A stretch of 64,000 nt of DNA from Streptomyces sp. HUAS ZL42 (GCF_040782645.1 NZ_CP160403.1:3844001-3908000); one strand, 5' to 3'. Shown: positions 8,688-17,909, counted from the first letter of the stretch. The notes: a model not told the origin generated them from the letters alone. A program made the numbers and translations.

Positions 8688-8744
8688 GGTTCTGCGTACG
8701 TCCGCTGTTCCTACCACTGGCGGGGGCAGGTTCCTGTGCGTACG
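8688..8744. promoter_or_regulatory. Direct-repeat candidate operator between ADH and XRE regulator
   Basis: The 116-bp divergent intergenic region contains GGTTCTGCGTACG at 8688-8700 and GGTTCCTGTGCGTACG at 8729-8744, starting 41 bp apart in the same orientation. Repeated GGTTC and GCGTACG half-sites in a divergent regulator/target region are plausible binding sites for the regulator at 8763. This is inference from repetition only. Confidence 0.35.
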
Positions 8745-8762
8745 ACCGTGAATACTGGACGT

Positions 8763-9677
8763 ATGGAGGAACAGCCCGGACCCGTTCAGGAGCGTGCGGC
8801 GCAGGCCGGCGGAACGCTGGACCGGCGTGCCGAGCTCAGCGAGTTCCTGCGCACCCGGCGGGCCCGGCTGAAGCCGGAGGACGTGGGGCTGCCGGACTTC
8901 GGGCGGCACCGCAGGGTGCCCGGGCTGCGCCGCGAGGAGCTCGCCCAGCTGGCCGGGGTGTCGGTGGCGTACTACACGCGCCTGGAGCAGGGCAACGGAC
9001 GGAACGTGTCGGCGGAGGTGCTGGACTCCATCGCCCGCGCGCTGCGGCTGACCGACGCCGAGCACGCGCACCTCACGCACCTGGCCAAGCCGAAGCAGCA
9101 CAAGAAGAAGCCGGCGGCGCGGACGCAGCAGGTGCGCTCGTCGCTGCGGCAGCTGCTGGACACGATGGACGGTGTCCCGGCGTACATCGCGGGGCGGCGG
9201 GTGGAGATCCTCGCCTGGAACCGGATGGCGGCGGCGGTCTTCGGCGACTGGGAAGAGCTGCCGGTGGCCGAGCGGAACTGGGCGCGGCTGGTGTTCCTGC
9301 GGCCCGAGTACCGTGAGCTGTTCGTGGACTGGGAGCAGAAGGCGATCGACATCGTCTGCGCGCTGCGCATGGACGCCGGCTGCTGGCCCGACGACCCGCG
9401 TCTGTCGGCCCTCGTCGGCGAACTGTCCGTGAAGAGCGAGGACTTCCGCCGGTTGTGGGCCACGCATGACGTCAAGGAGAAGGGCCACGGTGTGAAGCGG
9501 CTGCACCATCCGCTGGTGGGCGAGCTGGACCTGCGGTTCGAGTCGTTCCGGGTGCGTGACGACAGCGAGCAGTCGCTGATCGTGTATCACGCGGAGCCGG
9601 GCTCTTCCACGGCGGAGGGGCTACGGCTGCTGGCGAGCTGGGGTGCGGACGCCGCTCGGGCGGGGTCGTCCGCCTGA
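8763..9677 (+). CDS. XRE-family regulator with MmyB-like ligand domain
   Basis: 304 residues. Residues ~20-95 are an HTH_XRE domain ([43 protein letters not shown]). The remainder is the MmyB-like PAS-type domain ([33 protein letters not shown] ... [23 protein letters not shown]), which in this large actinobacterial family is thought to bind fatty-acid-like ligands. ATG 8763 has no Shine-Dalgarno sequence. It is transcribed away from the alcohol dehydrogenase gene and probably controls it. Confidence 0.92.
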   Translation: MEEQPGPVQERAAQAGGTLDRRAELSEFLRTRRARLKPEDVGLPDFGRHRRVPGLRREELAQLAGVSVAYYTRLEQGNGRNVSAEVLDSIARALRLTDAEHAHLTHLAKPKQHKKKPAARTQQVRSSLRQLLDTMDGVPAYIAGRRVEILAWNRMAAAVFGDWEELPVAERNWARLVFLRPEYRELFVDWEQKAIDIVCALRMDAGCWPDDPRLSALVGELSVKSEDFRRLWATHDVKEKGHGVKRLHHPLVGELDLRFESFRVRDDSEQSLIVYHAEPGSSTAEGLRLLASWGADAARAGSSA

Positions 9678-9719
9678 GCGGCCCGCGTCACATCCCGCCC
9701 GCGGCCCGCGACAGATGCT

Positions 9720-10490
9720 TCACCCCTGATACGGCGGTGCGGCCCCCCAGTTCCACTTCGGCACCGGCTGTTCCGCGGGAGGCTGTGCGTCTGGGCCCGA
9801 GAAGTACAGCGCCAGCCGCGTTCCCCACTCCACGTACGCCAGGAAGGCGGAGCGGAACTCGGCGTCCGTCGGGAGGCCCGCCTCGTCCGCCGCGTCCTGG
9901 ACGAGGTTGACCCAGCGGCGGCGCTGGGGCTCGGTGATGGCGCGGCCGAAGTGTTTGGCGACCATGTGGTTGTGGCCGCCCTGGGTTTCGGAGTAGCGGG
10001 GCGGGCCGCCGAAGACCTCCGCGAGCCAGAGGGCCACGTGTTCCGCGTGCTCGGGGGCCAGGCCCGCGAAGACCGGGGCCAGGAGGTCGTCCTTGAGGAC
10101 CTTGTCGTAGAAGACCTGCGTCAGACGGGAGAAGGCCTCCGCGCCGCCCGCCCAGTCGTACAGCGTCGGGACCGCGGAGCCGGGTCCCCCGACCGTCGTG
10201 GGCGTGTAGTGGCGCATCTCCTCGATGTGCTCGACGTACGGGCGGATCTCCGCGAAGAACCCGGGGAACTGCTCCGACTTGCGGAAACCCTCCAGGTGGT
10301 CCCGCGTCGAGGTCCAGGTGATGCGGAGGATGTGGCTCTGGGGTTCCTCCTCGCAGCGCGTCAGTTCGTAGTCGACGCAGTGGGGCGAGGCGGCCAGGTG
10401 GGTCGCCGCTCGGGCATAGGCGGCCAGGAACTCCGCCGATTTCTCCTCGGGAACGCGGTACCGGATGTACTCGACTGTCTGGTCCGTCAT
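9720..10490 (-). CDS. Fusion of antibiotic-biosynthesis-type monooxygenase and group II truncated hemoglobin
   Basis: 256 residues with two domains. Residues ~1-95 are an ABM-fold domain (VEYIRYRVPEEKSAEFLAAYARA, SPHCVDYELTRCEEEPQSHILRITW, PYVEHIEEMRHY). Residues ~110-235 are a truncated globin: FYDKVLKDDLLAPVFAGL, then HVALWLAEVFGGPPRYSE, and HNHMVAKHFGRAI with the proximal heme His, followed by RRRWVNLVQDA with the group II Trp. The start is placed at ATG 10490; an upstream in-frame GTG adds only non-conserved residues. The fusion suggests an oxygen-consuming or NO/peroxide-related redox reaction on a small substrate; the substrate is unknown. Confidence 0.85.
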   Translation of the reverse strand: MTDQTVEYIRYRVPEEKSAEFLAAYARAATHLAASPHCVDYELTRCEEEPQSHILRITWTSTRDHLEGFRKSEQFPGFFAEIRPYVEHIEEMRHYTPTTVGGPGSAVPTLYDWAGGAEAFSRLTQVFYDKVLKDDLLAPVFAGLAPEHAEHVALWLAEVFGGPPRYSETQGGHNHMVAKHFGRAITEPQRRRWVNLVQDAADEAGLPTDAEFRSAFLAYVEWGTRLALYFSGPDAQPPAEQPVPKWNWGAAPPYQG

Positions 10491-10507
10491 GAGGTCACGC
10501 AAACACG

Positions 10508-10544
10508 AACGGCCTGCCGGAAGCTGCACTTCCGGCAGACCGTT
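10508..10544 (-). terminator. Strong hairpin terminator after the subtilase gene
   Basis: CTGCCGGAAG at 10514-10523 pairs perfectly with CTTCCGGCAG at 10529-10538 around a 5-nt loop, and the stem continues after one mismatch with AACGG/CCGTT (15 bp in all). It begins 10 bp past the stop of the protease gene and just before the upstream end of the globin-fusion gene. Confidence 0.8.
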
Positions 10545-10554
10545 CGCTATCGGC

Positions 10555-13500
10555 TCACTTGCCGTAGTACGCGTTGTAGATCGACACCGCCGACTTGTTG
10601 CCCTTCTTGTCGGTGATGTTGGCGCGGAACGAGATGCTCTTGCCCTTCGCCGGGTTCTTGACGGTGATCTTGCCGTGCTTCACCGTGACCTTCTTCCAGG
10701 TCTTTCCGGAGTCGTACGACACGTACACCGTCAGGGACTTGAGGTTGCTGCCCGCGGCCGCACCCTCGACGGTGACCGGGAAGGTGACCGTCTTGCCGGC
10801 CGGGGCCTTGCTGTCGGAACCCGTGACCGCGTTGAAGCGGAGCGTGGAGGCCGGGAGCTTGACCGGGTCGGTGCCGGACGGCTTCTTCGAGCTGAAGATC
10901 CAGCTCGCGTCGATCCGGGTGGAGGCGGCCGCGACCTTGCTGCTCCGCTTGACGGACGTCGTCAGCTTGTACGAGGCGTTGCCGGCCGGGACCGTGAACA
11001 CCTCCTCGCCGAAGAGCGGGTCCTGGTTGGAGCCGACCTTCTTGCCGTTGCGGTACAGGGTCGTGTTCACCGAGGTGAACAGGGACGACCCGGGGTGCTT
11101 GGCGGCGTCGGCGAACAGCGGCAGGTAGCCGTAGACGAGGTTGCCCTCACGGAACAGACCGAATTCCTTGTTGAGGTGCGGACCGAAGACCGCCGTGTTG
11201 AAGGTCTTCGAGTACTTCTGGCCCGCCTTGAAGGTCTGCGGGGCACCGAGGGTGTAGTACGCCTCGGTGATCGGGAAGCCGTCCGCGTCCTTGCCGCCGT
11301 ACTGCTCGAAGTCGAAGGCCCACTGGATCTTGTCGTTCGTCGAGAGGTACAGCGTGCGCGCACCGGGCAGCTTCTGCTCGACCGGCATACCGAGGACCAT
11401 GTCCTGCGGGAAGAAGCCCCAGGTGGTGAGGCCACCGGTCTTGCCGGGGGCGGCCGCGCCGAGCTTGTTCTTCACCGTGGCGAGCTCACCCGCCTTGTAG
11501 TGGCGGACCTTGTCGCCCTGGATCTTCGTGACCTTGGCGGTGGTGGCCACGTCGTACTCGGCGGCCGCGCCCTTGGTCCACTGGCCGCTCCAGGTCTGCT
11601 GCAGACCGGTGGAGACCGCCGGGCCCAGGTGGGCCATCCGCAGATCGGCGAAGGAGGGCAGGCCCACGCCGATGCCGATGCCCGCGGGGTCGTAGAGGTA
11701 GTCGATGAACCCGCTCAGCTGCTTGGCCTGGGCGTCCGGCACCGTGATGTCGGCCGCCTTGGTGGTGCGGGCGTCGATCGTCACCGAGGTGTTCTTGGTG
11801 ACGGCCAGCTTCGGCTGGACCAGCCAGTCGAGGCCGCCCTCCAGCTTCACGAAGTCCTTCGCGATCCAGGCGTCCAGCAGGTACGTGCCCTTGGGCAGCC
11901 GCATGGTCGTCGTGCCCGACGCGGCGACCGGAACCTGGTAGCCCCGGTCCTTGCCCAGGCCCGCGTAGCCGAGAACGATCGTGTTGTACACGTCGGTCGG
12001 CAGGCCGTCCTTGCCGATGTGCTTGATGGTGACGTCGTACGACTCCACCTCACGCTGCACCGCCGCGGCCGTACGGACGCTCTGTCCGCCACCGGTCGCC
12101 GTCACGTACGCGGAGTACGCGCCGTCGACCGTGCCGCCCAGCCTGGTGTCGACGGTGAAGTCGACGGAGACGTTTCCGCGCGCCGGGACCGTCACCTTCG
12201 TGGCACCGAGCTTGAAGAAGCCCGCCGGGACCGCCTGGCCCTTGGGGTTGGTGGCAGTCGTCGACAGGGTCAGCGTGACGTCCTTCGTACCGAGGTTGCG
12301 GTACGTCAGCTGCTTGGTGACCGGCGTGTCGTCGGTGTGCGGCCACTGCTGCACACCGAAGCTCACCGACACCGGGTCGGCGATCACGGTCTGCTTGACG
12401 GCCTGGTCGACCTGGATACGGCCCGAACCCTGCTGGAACGGCGTGTACTTACCGCCCTTGGTGGAGCCGGTCAGCGCGCCCTTCAGCTCGGCGTAGCCCC
12501 AGTCCGGGTGCTCCTGCTTCAGGATCGCCGCGGCGCCCGCGACATGCGGGGTCGCCATGGACGTACCGGAGATGGTCACGTAGCCGGCCGGCTTCTCGCC
12601 GACCTCCCGGGCGATGACGCTGCCCTTGGCGGACGCGGCCGTGATGTCCACGCCCGGCGCGGTGACGTCCGGCTTGATGGCGCCGTCGCCGACGCGCGGG
12701 CCGGTGCTGGAGAAGTCGGCCAGCTTGTCCTTGTCGTCGACGGCGCCGACGGTGAGCGCGGCTTCCGCGCTGCCCGGCGAACCGATCGACTCGGGGCCGG
12801 AGTTGCCCGCCGCGATCGCGAAGAGGATGCCCTTCTCGGTGGAGAGCTTGTTGACCTCCGCCTCGAGCGGGTCGAGCTCGGGTGTGTCCTGGCCGCCGAG
12901 GCTGAGGTTGACGACGTCGGCGCCCTGCTCGGCCGCCCACTCCATGCCGGCGAGGATGCCGGAGTCGTCACCGGAGCCGCTGTCGTCGAGGACCTTGCCG
13001 TTGAGGATCTTGGCGCCGGGTGCGACGCCCTTGTACTTGCCGCCCGACTTGGCGCCGGTGCCCGCCGCGATGGACGCGACGTGCGTGCCGTGGCCGAAGT
13101 GGTCGGTGGCGTCGGCGGCCGTGGAGAAGTTCTTGGCCGCGACGACCTGGTCCTTGAGGTCCGGGTGGGTCGCGTCGACGCCGGTGTCGAGCACGGCGAT
13201 CTTCACGCCCTTGCCGTCGTAACCGGCGGCCCATGCCTTCGGGGCGCCGATCTGCGGCACGGACTTGTCGAGGCTCACCTTGCGGACGCCGTCGAGCCAG
13301 ACGTGCGCGATACCGGAGGCGGTCCGGTCACCGTTGGTGACCGCGTCCCACAGTTCGCGGGTGTCCTGCTGCGGGGTCTGCACCGCGTCGGCGTTGAGCG
13401 CCTTGAGGGTCCGGCGGAGCGTGCCCGCGTCCCGGACGTCGGCCTTGGCGGCCGTGGCGGCGCCCTGGTAGCCGACGATGACCTTCAGGCCGTTCTTCTG

Positions 13501-13878
13501 GGCCTTGCGGGTCGCGGACTTGTTGAGCTCGGTGATGTCGAACAGCCGCTGGTCGACCTTGCCGGTGGCGACCAGGCGGGCCGCGTCGGCGGGTGTCACG
13601 AACGTGTGCCCGTCGACCTTGCGGATCTGCACGGGTATGTGTTCCCGGCCCTTCGCCCGCTCCAGGCCGACGACCCGCCCCTTGGCATCGACGGCGACCC
13701 GGTCGCCGGTGATGAGGGTGATGCGTTGCTTCGCCGCGCCGGCCGAGATCGGGGCAGCGGCGCCGGACGCGCGCTGCTCGGGCTTCGCCGCCGCCGGGCT
13801 GGTCATACCCGCGGCGAGAGCAACTGCGGCCGCCGTCGCGACGGTTGCGGCGCACGCTCTTTTCATTTGTCTGCGCAA
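10555..13878 (-). CDS. Secreted S8 (subtilisin) family serine peptidase
   Basis: 1107 residues. Signal peptide 1-31 (MKRACAATVATAAAVALAAG, cut after SPAAA). A pro-region follows, then the S8 catalytic domain with Asp231 (AVLDTGVD), His263 (HFGHGTH), oxyanion Asn359 (AAGNSGP) and Ser440 (SGTSMATPHVAG). The ~650 residues after the catalytic core are beta-rich, including several Ig-like/Fn3-like blocks and a final domain with DSGKTWKKVTVKHGK, consistent with large extracellular Streptomyces subtilases. The start is TTG 13878, since AAGGGGG lies 6 bp upstream; ATG 13866 is in frame but 16 bp from that site. It probably degrades extracellular protein. Confidence 0.93.
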   Translation of the reverse strand: MRRQMKRACAATVATAAAVALAAGMTSPAAAKPEQRASGAAAPISAGAAKQRITLITGDRVAVDAKGRVVGLERAKGREHIPVQIRKVDGHTFVTPADAARLVATGKVDQRLFDITELNKSATRKAQKNGLKVIVGYQGAATAAKADVRDAGTLRRTLKALNADAVQTPQQDTRELWDAVTNGDRTASGIAHVWLDGVRKVSLDKSVPQIGAPKAWAAGYDGKGVKIAVLDTGVDATHPDLKDQVVAAKNFSTAADATDHFGHGTHVASIAAGTGAKSGGKYKGVAPGAKILNGKVLDDSGSGDDSGILAGMEWAAEQGADVVNLSLGGQDTPELDPLEAEVNKLSTEKGILFAIAAGNSGPESIGSPGSAEAALTVGAVDDKDKLADFSSTGPRVGDGAIKPDVTAPGVDITAASAKGSVIAREVGEKPAGYVTISGTSMATPHVAGAAAILKQEHPDWGYAELKGALTGSTKGGKYTPFQQGSGRIQVDQAVKQTVIADPVSVSFGVQQWPHTDDTPVTKQLTYRNLGTKDVTLTLSTTATNPKGQAVPAGFFKLGATKVTVPARGNVSVDFTVDTRLGGTVDGAYSAYVTATGGGQSVRTAAAVQREVESYDVTIKHIGKDGLPTDVYNTIVLGYAGLGKDRGYQVPVAASGTTTMRLPKGTYLLDAWIAKDFVKLEGGLDWLVQPKLAVTKNTSVTIDARTTKAADITVPDAQAKQLSGFIDYLYDPAGIGIGVGLPSFADLRMAHLGPAVSTGLQQTWSGQWTKGAAAEYDVATTAKVTKIQGDKVRHYKAGELATVKNKLGAAAPGKTGGLTTWGFFPQDMVLGMPVEQKLPGARTLYLSTNDKIQWAFDFEQYGGKDADGFPITEAYYTLGAPQTFKAGQKYSKTFNTAVFGPHLNKEFGLFREGNLVYGYLPLFADAAKHPGSSLFTSVNTTLYRNGKKVGSNQDPLFGEEVFTVPAGNASYKLTTSVKRSSKVAAASTRIDASWIFSSKKPSGTDPVKLPASTLRFNAVTGSDSKAPAGKTVTFPVTVEGAAAGSNLKSLTVYVSYDSGKTWKKVTVKHGKITVKNPAKGKSISFRANITDKKGNKSAVSIYNAYYGK

Positions 13879-13952
13879 GTTTCCCCCTTGCTGAGGTTCC
13901 GGGTGAATTCCCCGTTCACCCGGCCGGGGGCGGTCCAGTACACATGCGCGTA

Positions 13953-13985
13953 CACCCCCCGGAATACGCAGTATGCCGGGGGGTG
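13953..13985. other. 33-nt near-perfect hairpin upstream of the subtilase gene
   Basis: CACCCCCCGG at 13953-13962 pairs with CCGGGGGGTG at 13976-13985, and inside it ATAC pairs with GTAT around GCA; only one of 15 stem positions is mismatched. It lies 62 bp past the stop of the ABC ATPase gene and 75 bp before the protease start. It could terminate the ABC operon or be an operator of the protease gene. Confidence 0.55.
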
Positions 13986-14046
13986 ATCAGGCCCTTCAAT
14001 ACGCAAGTGCCCTACAGGACAGGACTGTTACGAGCCGTTCATGCCG

Positions 14047-14730
14047 TCAGGAGGCGGCGTTCTCCTTGACGGTGATCCTCCCCTTGCGGATGGTCGCCAC
14101 CCGCGGGGCCTTCTTCGCGATCGCGGAGTCGTGGGTGACCATGACGAAGGTGAGCCCGTGCTCCTTCCACATGCGCTCGAGCACGTCCATGACCTCGTCG
14201 CGCATGCCCTCGTCGAGGTTGCCGGTGGGCTCGTCGGCGAGCAGCACCTTCGGCTGCTTCACCAGCGCGCGGGCGATGGCGACGCGCTGCTGCTGACCGC
14301 CGGACATCTCGCCTGGCAGATGCCCCAGCCGCTCACCGAGCCCCACCGACTTCAGTGCCTCGGCGGCCCGTTCACGCCGTTCCTTCACCTTCACGCCGAG
14401 CGGTACGAGGGCGGTCTCGACGTTCTCCTGCGCGGTGAGCGTCGGAATGAGGTTGAAGCTCTGGAAGACGAAGCCGATGTTCTCGCTGCGCACCCTGGTG
14501 AGCCTGGCCTCGGACAGTTCGGCCAGGTCGGTGCCGTCGAGGACGACCTCGCCCTCAGTGGGCCGGTCCAGCCCGCCGAGCATCTGCAGCAGCGTGGACT
14601 TGCCGCCGCCGGTGGGGCCCTGGATGACGAGCCGGTCGCCGTCGGCGATGGTGAGATCGACGCCGTCGAGGGCGTGTACGGCTTCCTTGCCGCGGGTGTA
14701 GCGCTTGGTGACGCTTCTGAGTTCGTACAT
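14047..14730 (-). CDS. ABC transporter ATP-binding protein (MacB/LolD type)
   Basis: 227 residues. Walker A GPTGGGKST, Q-loop FVFQSFNLIP, signature MSGGQQQRVAIARAL, Walker B VLLADEPTGNLD and switch His (VMVTHDS) are all present; the NLD after DEPTG is typical of the MacB/LolD export subfamily. Start ATG 14730 has AGGAG 8 bp upstream. It follows the permease gene (14894-16354), 163 bp downstream on the same strand, and together they form a mechanotransmission-type exporter or lipoprotein-handling system. One residue is unusual: the P-loop has Thr and Gly-Gly (GPTGGGKST) where GPSGSGKST is common. Confidence 0.93.
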   Translation of the reverse strand: MYELRSVTKRYTRGKEAVHALDGVDLTIADGDRLVIQGPTGGGKSTLLQMLGGLDRPTEGEVVLDGTDLAELSEARLTRVRSENIGFVFQSFNLIPTLTAQENVETALVPLGVKVKERRERAAEALKSVGLGERLGHLPGEMSGGQQQRVAIARALVKQPKVLLADEPTGNLDEGMRDEVMDVLERMWKEHGLTFVMVTHDSAIAKKAPRVATIRKGRITVKENAAS

Positions 14731-14802
14731 GGGGTAGCTCCTGGGAGGCGTAACGGGGGTCGGGGTCGGAGGGGTGCCCGGCGTTGGTGCCGGCCAAGGG
14801 TG

Positions 14803-14877
14803 GGTCGCGCGACCGCGCAAGCGGGGTGCCGCCCGCGCCACCCGTGCCGCCCCGGGCGGCACGCATGCCCGCGGACC
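14803..14877. repeat. Dispersed Streptomyces intergenic repeat (inverted copy)
   Basis: This 75-bp stretch between the permease and ATPase genes contains GTGCCGCCCCGGGCGGCAC, itself a perfect hairpin, followed by GCATGCCCGCGG. Its reverse complement closely matches 22636-22715, including the GCATGCGTGCC, CCGGGGCGGCACGGGTG and GCAAGCGG blocks. It is therefore one copy of an intergenic dispersed element. Confidence 0.55.
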
Positions 14878-14893
14878 AGCGGCCAGCGGACTG

Positions 14894-16354
14894 CTACTCG
14901 ACGCGCCGCAATGCGTCAGCCGGGCGCAATCTGGACGCCCGCCACCCACCGAACGCCCCCGCGATCAGCCCACCGGCCACGGCGAGTCCCACCGCGAGGG
15001 CAACGGTCGTGAGACTGACCGGCGCGGTGAGCGCGACGTCGAGCGTCTTCGCCGCCTGACGACCGGGCCCCCCGAAGCCCCCGCCACCGCCAGGACCGCC
15101 CTGACCGCCGCCGCCTCCGCCCAGCTGCGCCTGCAGCGTCGGGCTGACGCTGGTGACGACATACGCCCCCGCGAGCCCGAGCGCGATACCCAGCGCACCG
15201 CCGAGCAGCCCGTTGACCATGGCCTCACCCACGACCTGCCGGGTCACCCGCCCCGACTTCCACCCCAGCGCCTTCAGCGTGCCGAACTCCCGCACCCGCC
15301 GCGACACGGCGGACGACGTCAGCAGACCCGCGACCAGGAACGCGGCCACCAGCACCGCGATGGACAGCCACTTGCCGACGTCGGTCGCGAGGCTGGACGC
15401 CGTGGAGAGGGAGCCGGAGACCGTGTCCGCGAGGTCCGCGGAGGTCGTCACCGTCGTACCCGAGACGTTCTTCTGGATCGCCGACTTGACGCTGTCGATC
15501 TTCTGCGAGTCGGTCGCCTTGACGTAGATCGTGGTGACCTTGTTCGCCGAGTCGCTGAGCGTCTGTGCCTGCCTCAGCGGGATGTAGAGGTTGGCCGCGG
15601 AGTCACCGCTGTCCGCCGTCGCGATGCCGATCACCGAGAACTTGACGCTCTTGACGGTGACGGTGGAGCCGACCTTGAGCTTCTTCTCCTTGGCGTACGC
15701 CGAGTCGACGACGGCGACCTTCGCATTGGTCTCCGAGGTCTTGAACGTCCGCCCGCTGGTGATCTTCGAGGAGGTCAGCGGGCCGAGCGCCGGCTTGGTG
15801 ACGTCCGTGCCGTACACGGAGTAGTTGTTGACGTCGAAGTCCGCGCCGCCGCCCTGCACTTCGCCCTGCGGCTGGCCGTTGGCACCGCTGTTGCCGCCGG
15901 GGCCGCCCTGCTGGCCGCTGCCCTGGTTCTGCTGGAACTGGCCGCGGGTGAACTGGCCGCTGACCTTGATGACCTGCAGGCTCAGCCCGCCGACCGCGTC
16001 CGAGACACCGCTCTGCTCACCGACCTTGGTCACGGTCGCGGCGGTCAGGGTCTGGAAGCCCTCCACCATCACGCGGTCGCTGCTCTGCTCGTCGTCGGAG
16101 TCGTTGTCCTGCGCGTCGAACTGGAAGCGTGGACGCTCCGAGGAACTGGCCGCGGGCTCCGCGGCCTTGGTGACCGTCATGTCGGTGCCCAGCCCGTACA
16201 GCGACTGGAGGACCTTGTCCTGCGCCTTCCCCATGCCGGAGGACACGGAGTTGACCACGATGACCAGCGCGATGCCCAGCGCGAGACCGGAGGCGACGAC
16301 GAGGGCCGCCTTTCTGCGGCGGCGCAGTTCGCGCCTCAGGTAGGTGAAGAACAT
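14894..16354 (-). CDS. FtsX/MacB-family ABC transporter permease
   Basis: 486 residues. It begins MFFTYLRRELRRRRKAAL with a first membrane segment (ALVVASGLALGIALVIVVNSVSSG), then a ~270-residue extracytoplasmic MacB_PCD-like domain, and three C-terminal membrane segments, the first in WLSIAVLVAAFLVAGLLT and followed by the FtsX signature SSAVSRRVREFGTLKALGWK. Two Gln/Gly-rich linkers stand out: QQNQGSGQQGGPGGNSGANGQ in the outer domain and GGGGGGQGGPGGGGGFGG between membrane segments 3 and 4. Partner of the ATPase at 14047-14730; substrate unknown. Confidence 0.92.
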   Translation of the reverse strand: MFFTYLRRELRRRRKAALVVASGLALGIALVIVVNSVSSGMGKAQDKVLQSLYGLGTDMTVTKAAEPAASSSERPRFQFDAQDNDSDDEQSSDRVMVEGFQTLTAATVTKVGEQSGVSDAVGGLSLQVIKVSGQFTRGQFQQNQGSGQQGGPGGNSGANGQPQGEVQGGGADFDVNNYSVYGTDVTKPALGPLTSSKITSGRTFKTSETNAKVAVVDSAYAKEKKLKVGSTVTVKSVKFSVIGIATADSGDSAANLYIPLRQAQTLSDSANKVTTIYVKATDSQKIDSVKSAIQKNVSGTTVTTSADLADTVSGSLSTASSLATDVGKWLSIAVLVAAFLVAGLLTSSAVSRRVREFGTLKALGWKSGRVTRQVVGEAMVNGLLGGALGIALGLAGAYVVTSVSPTLQAQLGGGGGGQGGPGGGGGFGGPGRQAAKTLDVALTAPVSLTTVALAVGLAVAGGLIAGAFGGWRASRLRPADALRRVE

Positions 16355-16440
16355 GGCGGCAAGCTAGGGACGGCGCGTGATGACTCGATAAGGCCGAAAT
16401 AAAAGAACGATGAGAAGGCTGTGGCGGCTCCCGGAAACAC

Positions 16441-16466
16441 CGATGCCGCCCCTGGGGGCGGCATCG
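16441..16466 (-). terminator. Hairpin terminator after the L,D-transpeptidase gene
   Basis: CGATGCCGCCCC at 16441-16452 pairs perfectly with GGGGCGGCATCG at 16455-16466, separated by TG, 30 bp past the stop codon of the transpeptidase gene. Confidence 0.7.
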
Positions 16467-16495
16467 ATGAGCTGTGGGAATGCTGTGAGGCGACG

Positions 16496-17761
16496 TCAGA
16501 CGGCCGAGCCGGCCTTCCAGTCGGCCCAGCTCAGGTTCCAGCCGTTGAGGCCGTTGTCCGGGGCGACGGTCTTGTCGCCGGTGTTGGAGACGACCACGAC
16601 GTCACCGACGATCGAGTTGGTGTAGAACCAGTAGCCCGCCGTGCCCGTGTCGTTGGCGCCCTTGGTGTCGGACAGGCCCACGCAGCCGTGGCTGGTGTTC
16701 ACGCTGCCGAAGATGGACTTGGCGCCCCAGTAGTTGCCGTGCACGAAGGTGCCGGAGTTGGTCAGGCGGATGGCGTGCGGCACGTCCTTGATGTCGTACT
16801 CGCCCTTGCCGTCGTCGTCGGTGAAGCCCACGGTCGCGCCGTTCATGCGCGTCTCCTTGAACTTCTCCGACATCACCATGACGCCTTCGTACGTCTTGTT
16901 CTCGGGCGAACCGGCGGAGATCGGGATCGTCTTGATGACCGCGCCGTTGTGCGTGACCTTCATCTGCTTGGTCTTCGCGTCGACGTAGGAGACCTGGTTG
17001 CGGCCGATGCGGAAGGTCACCGTCTTCTGCTGCACGCCGTAGACGCCGTTCGCGCCCTCGACGCCGTCGAGCGCGAGCTTCAGCGTGACGGTGGAGTTCT
17101 CCTTCCAGTAGTCCTCGGGGCGGCAGTCCATGCGCACGGTGCTGAACCAGTGGCAGACGACCTCCTGGCCACTGCTGGTGGTGACCGTGATGCCCTTCTG
17201 GACGGCGGCCTTGTTGGTGATCGCCTTGTTGAAGTTGATCGACACCGGCATGCCCACGCCGACCGTGGAGCCGTTCTCCGGCGTGAAGTTGCCGATGAAG
17301 CTGTTGGCCGGGGAGACGGTGGTGAACGAGGCGTTCTCGTGGGCCTCACGGCCGTCGGAGTCCTTGGCGGAGGCCGCGACCTTGTAGGTGGTGGAGCGCT
17401 CCAGCTGGGTAGTGGGCTTCCAGCTGGTCTTGTCGGCGGAAAGCTCGCCCTCGACCTTCGCGCCTTCGGCGGTCGTCATCGTCACCTCGGTGAGCGTGCC
17501 CTTGCTCACGGTGACGGTGGCGGAGTTGTTGATGGAGGCGTTCGTCGAGCCGTCCTTGGGCGTGATGCTGATCTGCGCCTCGGAGGTCTTCTGGGCTGCC
17601 GCCTCGTCGACCTTGGCCTGCGAGGTGTCCTTGCCCTTGTCGTCCCCGGAGGCGTCGCCGCCGCCGGAACACGCCGAGAGCACCAGCACACCGCCGAGCA
17701 GTGCGGACGCGGCTATCAGGCCCTTGCGCCGCTTACCGTCCGTTATCACACGCTTCTCCAT
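16496..17761 (-). CDS. L,D-transpeptidase lipoprotein (Ig-like domains plus YkuD)
   Basis: 421 residues from ATG 17761. A lipobox, VLVLSAC, ends the signal peptide, so it is a membrane-anchored lipoprotein. A charged Ser/Asp linker follows, then two Ig-like domains (SITPKDGSTNASINNSATV; SPANSFIGNFTPENGSTVGVG) and the YkuD catalytic domain with the conserved HGNYW and the active site SHGCVGLSD, whose Cys forms 3-3 cross-links in peptidoglycan. This is the LdtMt2-like architecture of actinobacteria. An upstream in-frame ATG (17803) would lengthen the N-terminus without improving the signal peptide. Confidence 0.93.
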   Translation of the reverse strand: MEKRVITDGKRRKGLIAASALLGGVLVLSACSGGGDASGDDKGKDTSQAKVDEAAAQKTSEAQISITPKDGSTNASINNSATVTVSKGTLTEVTMTTAEGAKVEGELSADKTSWKPTTQLERSTTYKVAASAKDSDGREAHENASFTTVSPANSFIGNFTPENGSTVGVGMPVSINFNKAITNKAAVQKGITVTTSSGQEVVCHWFSTVRMDCRPEDYWKENSTVTLKLALDGVEGANGVYGVQQKTVTFRIGRNQVSYVDAKTKQMKVTHNGAVIKTIPISAGSPENKTYEGVMVMSEKFKETRMNGATVGFTDDDGKGEYDIKDVPHAIRLTNSGTFVHGNYWGAKSIFGSVNTSHGCVGLSDTKGANDTGTAGYWFYTNSIVGDVVVVSNTGDKTVAPDNGLNGWNLSWADWKAGSAV

Positions 17762-17909
17762 CGTTGCCGAATCCCCAAAACCCCGAGAGTCCCCGTTGAC
17801 CATCTTCAACGCTACGGACGGTTCATCCCGTTCCACATTCCTCGCATGTGTGGGGCACACCACGGCGGGTGGTGCGTCTGTCGGTCCGTGCGCCCCCTGA
17901 GACGACGAA

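Noticed and set aside
10465..13986. 1173-codon plus-strand frame opposite the subtilase
   Set aside because: Composition-driven antisense frame; the minus strand has a signal peptide and complete Asp/His/Ser triad.
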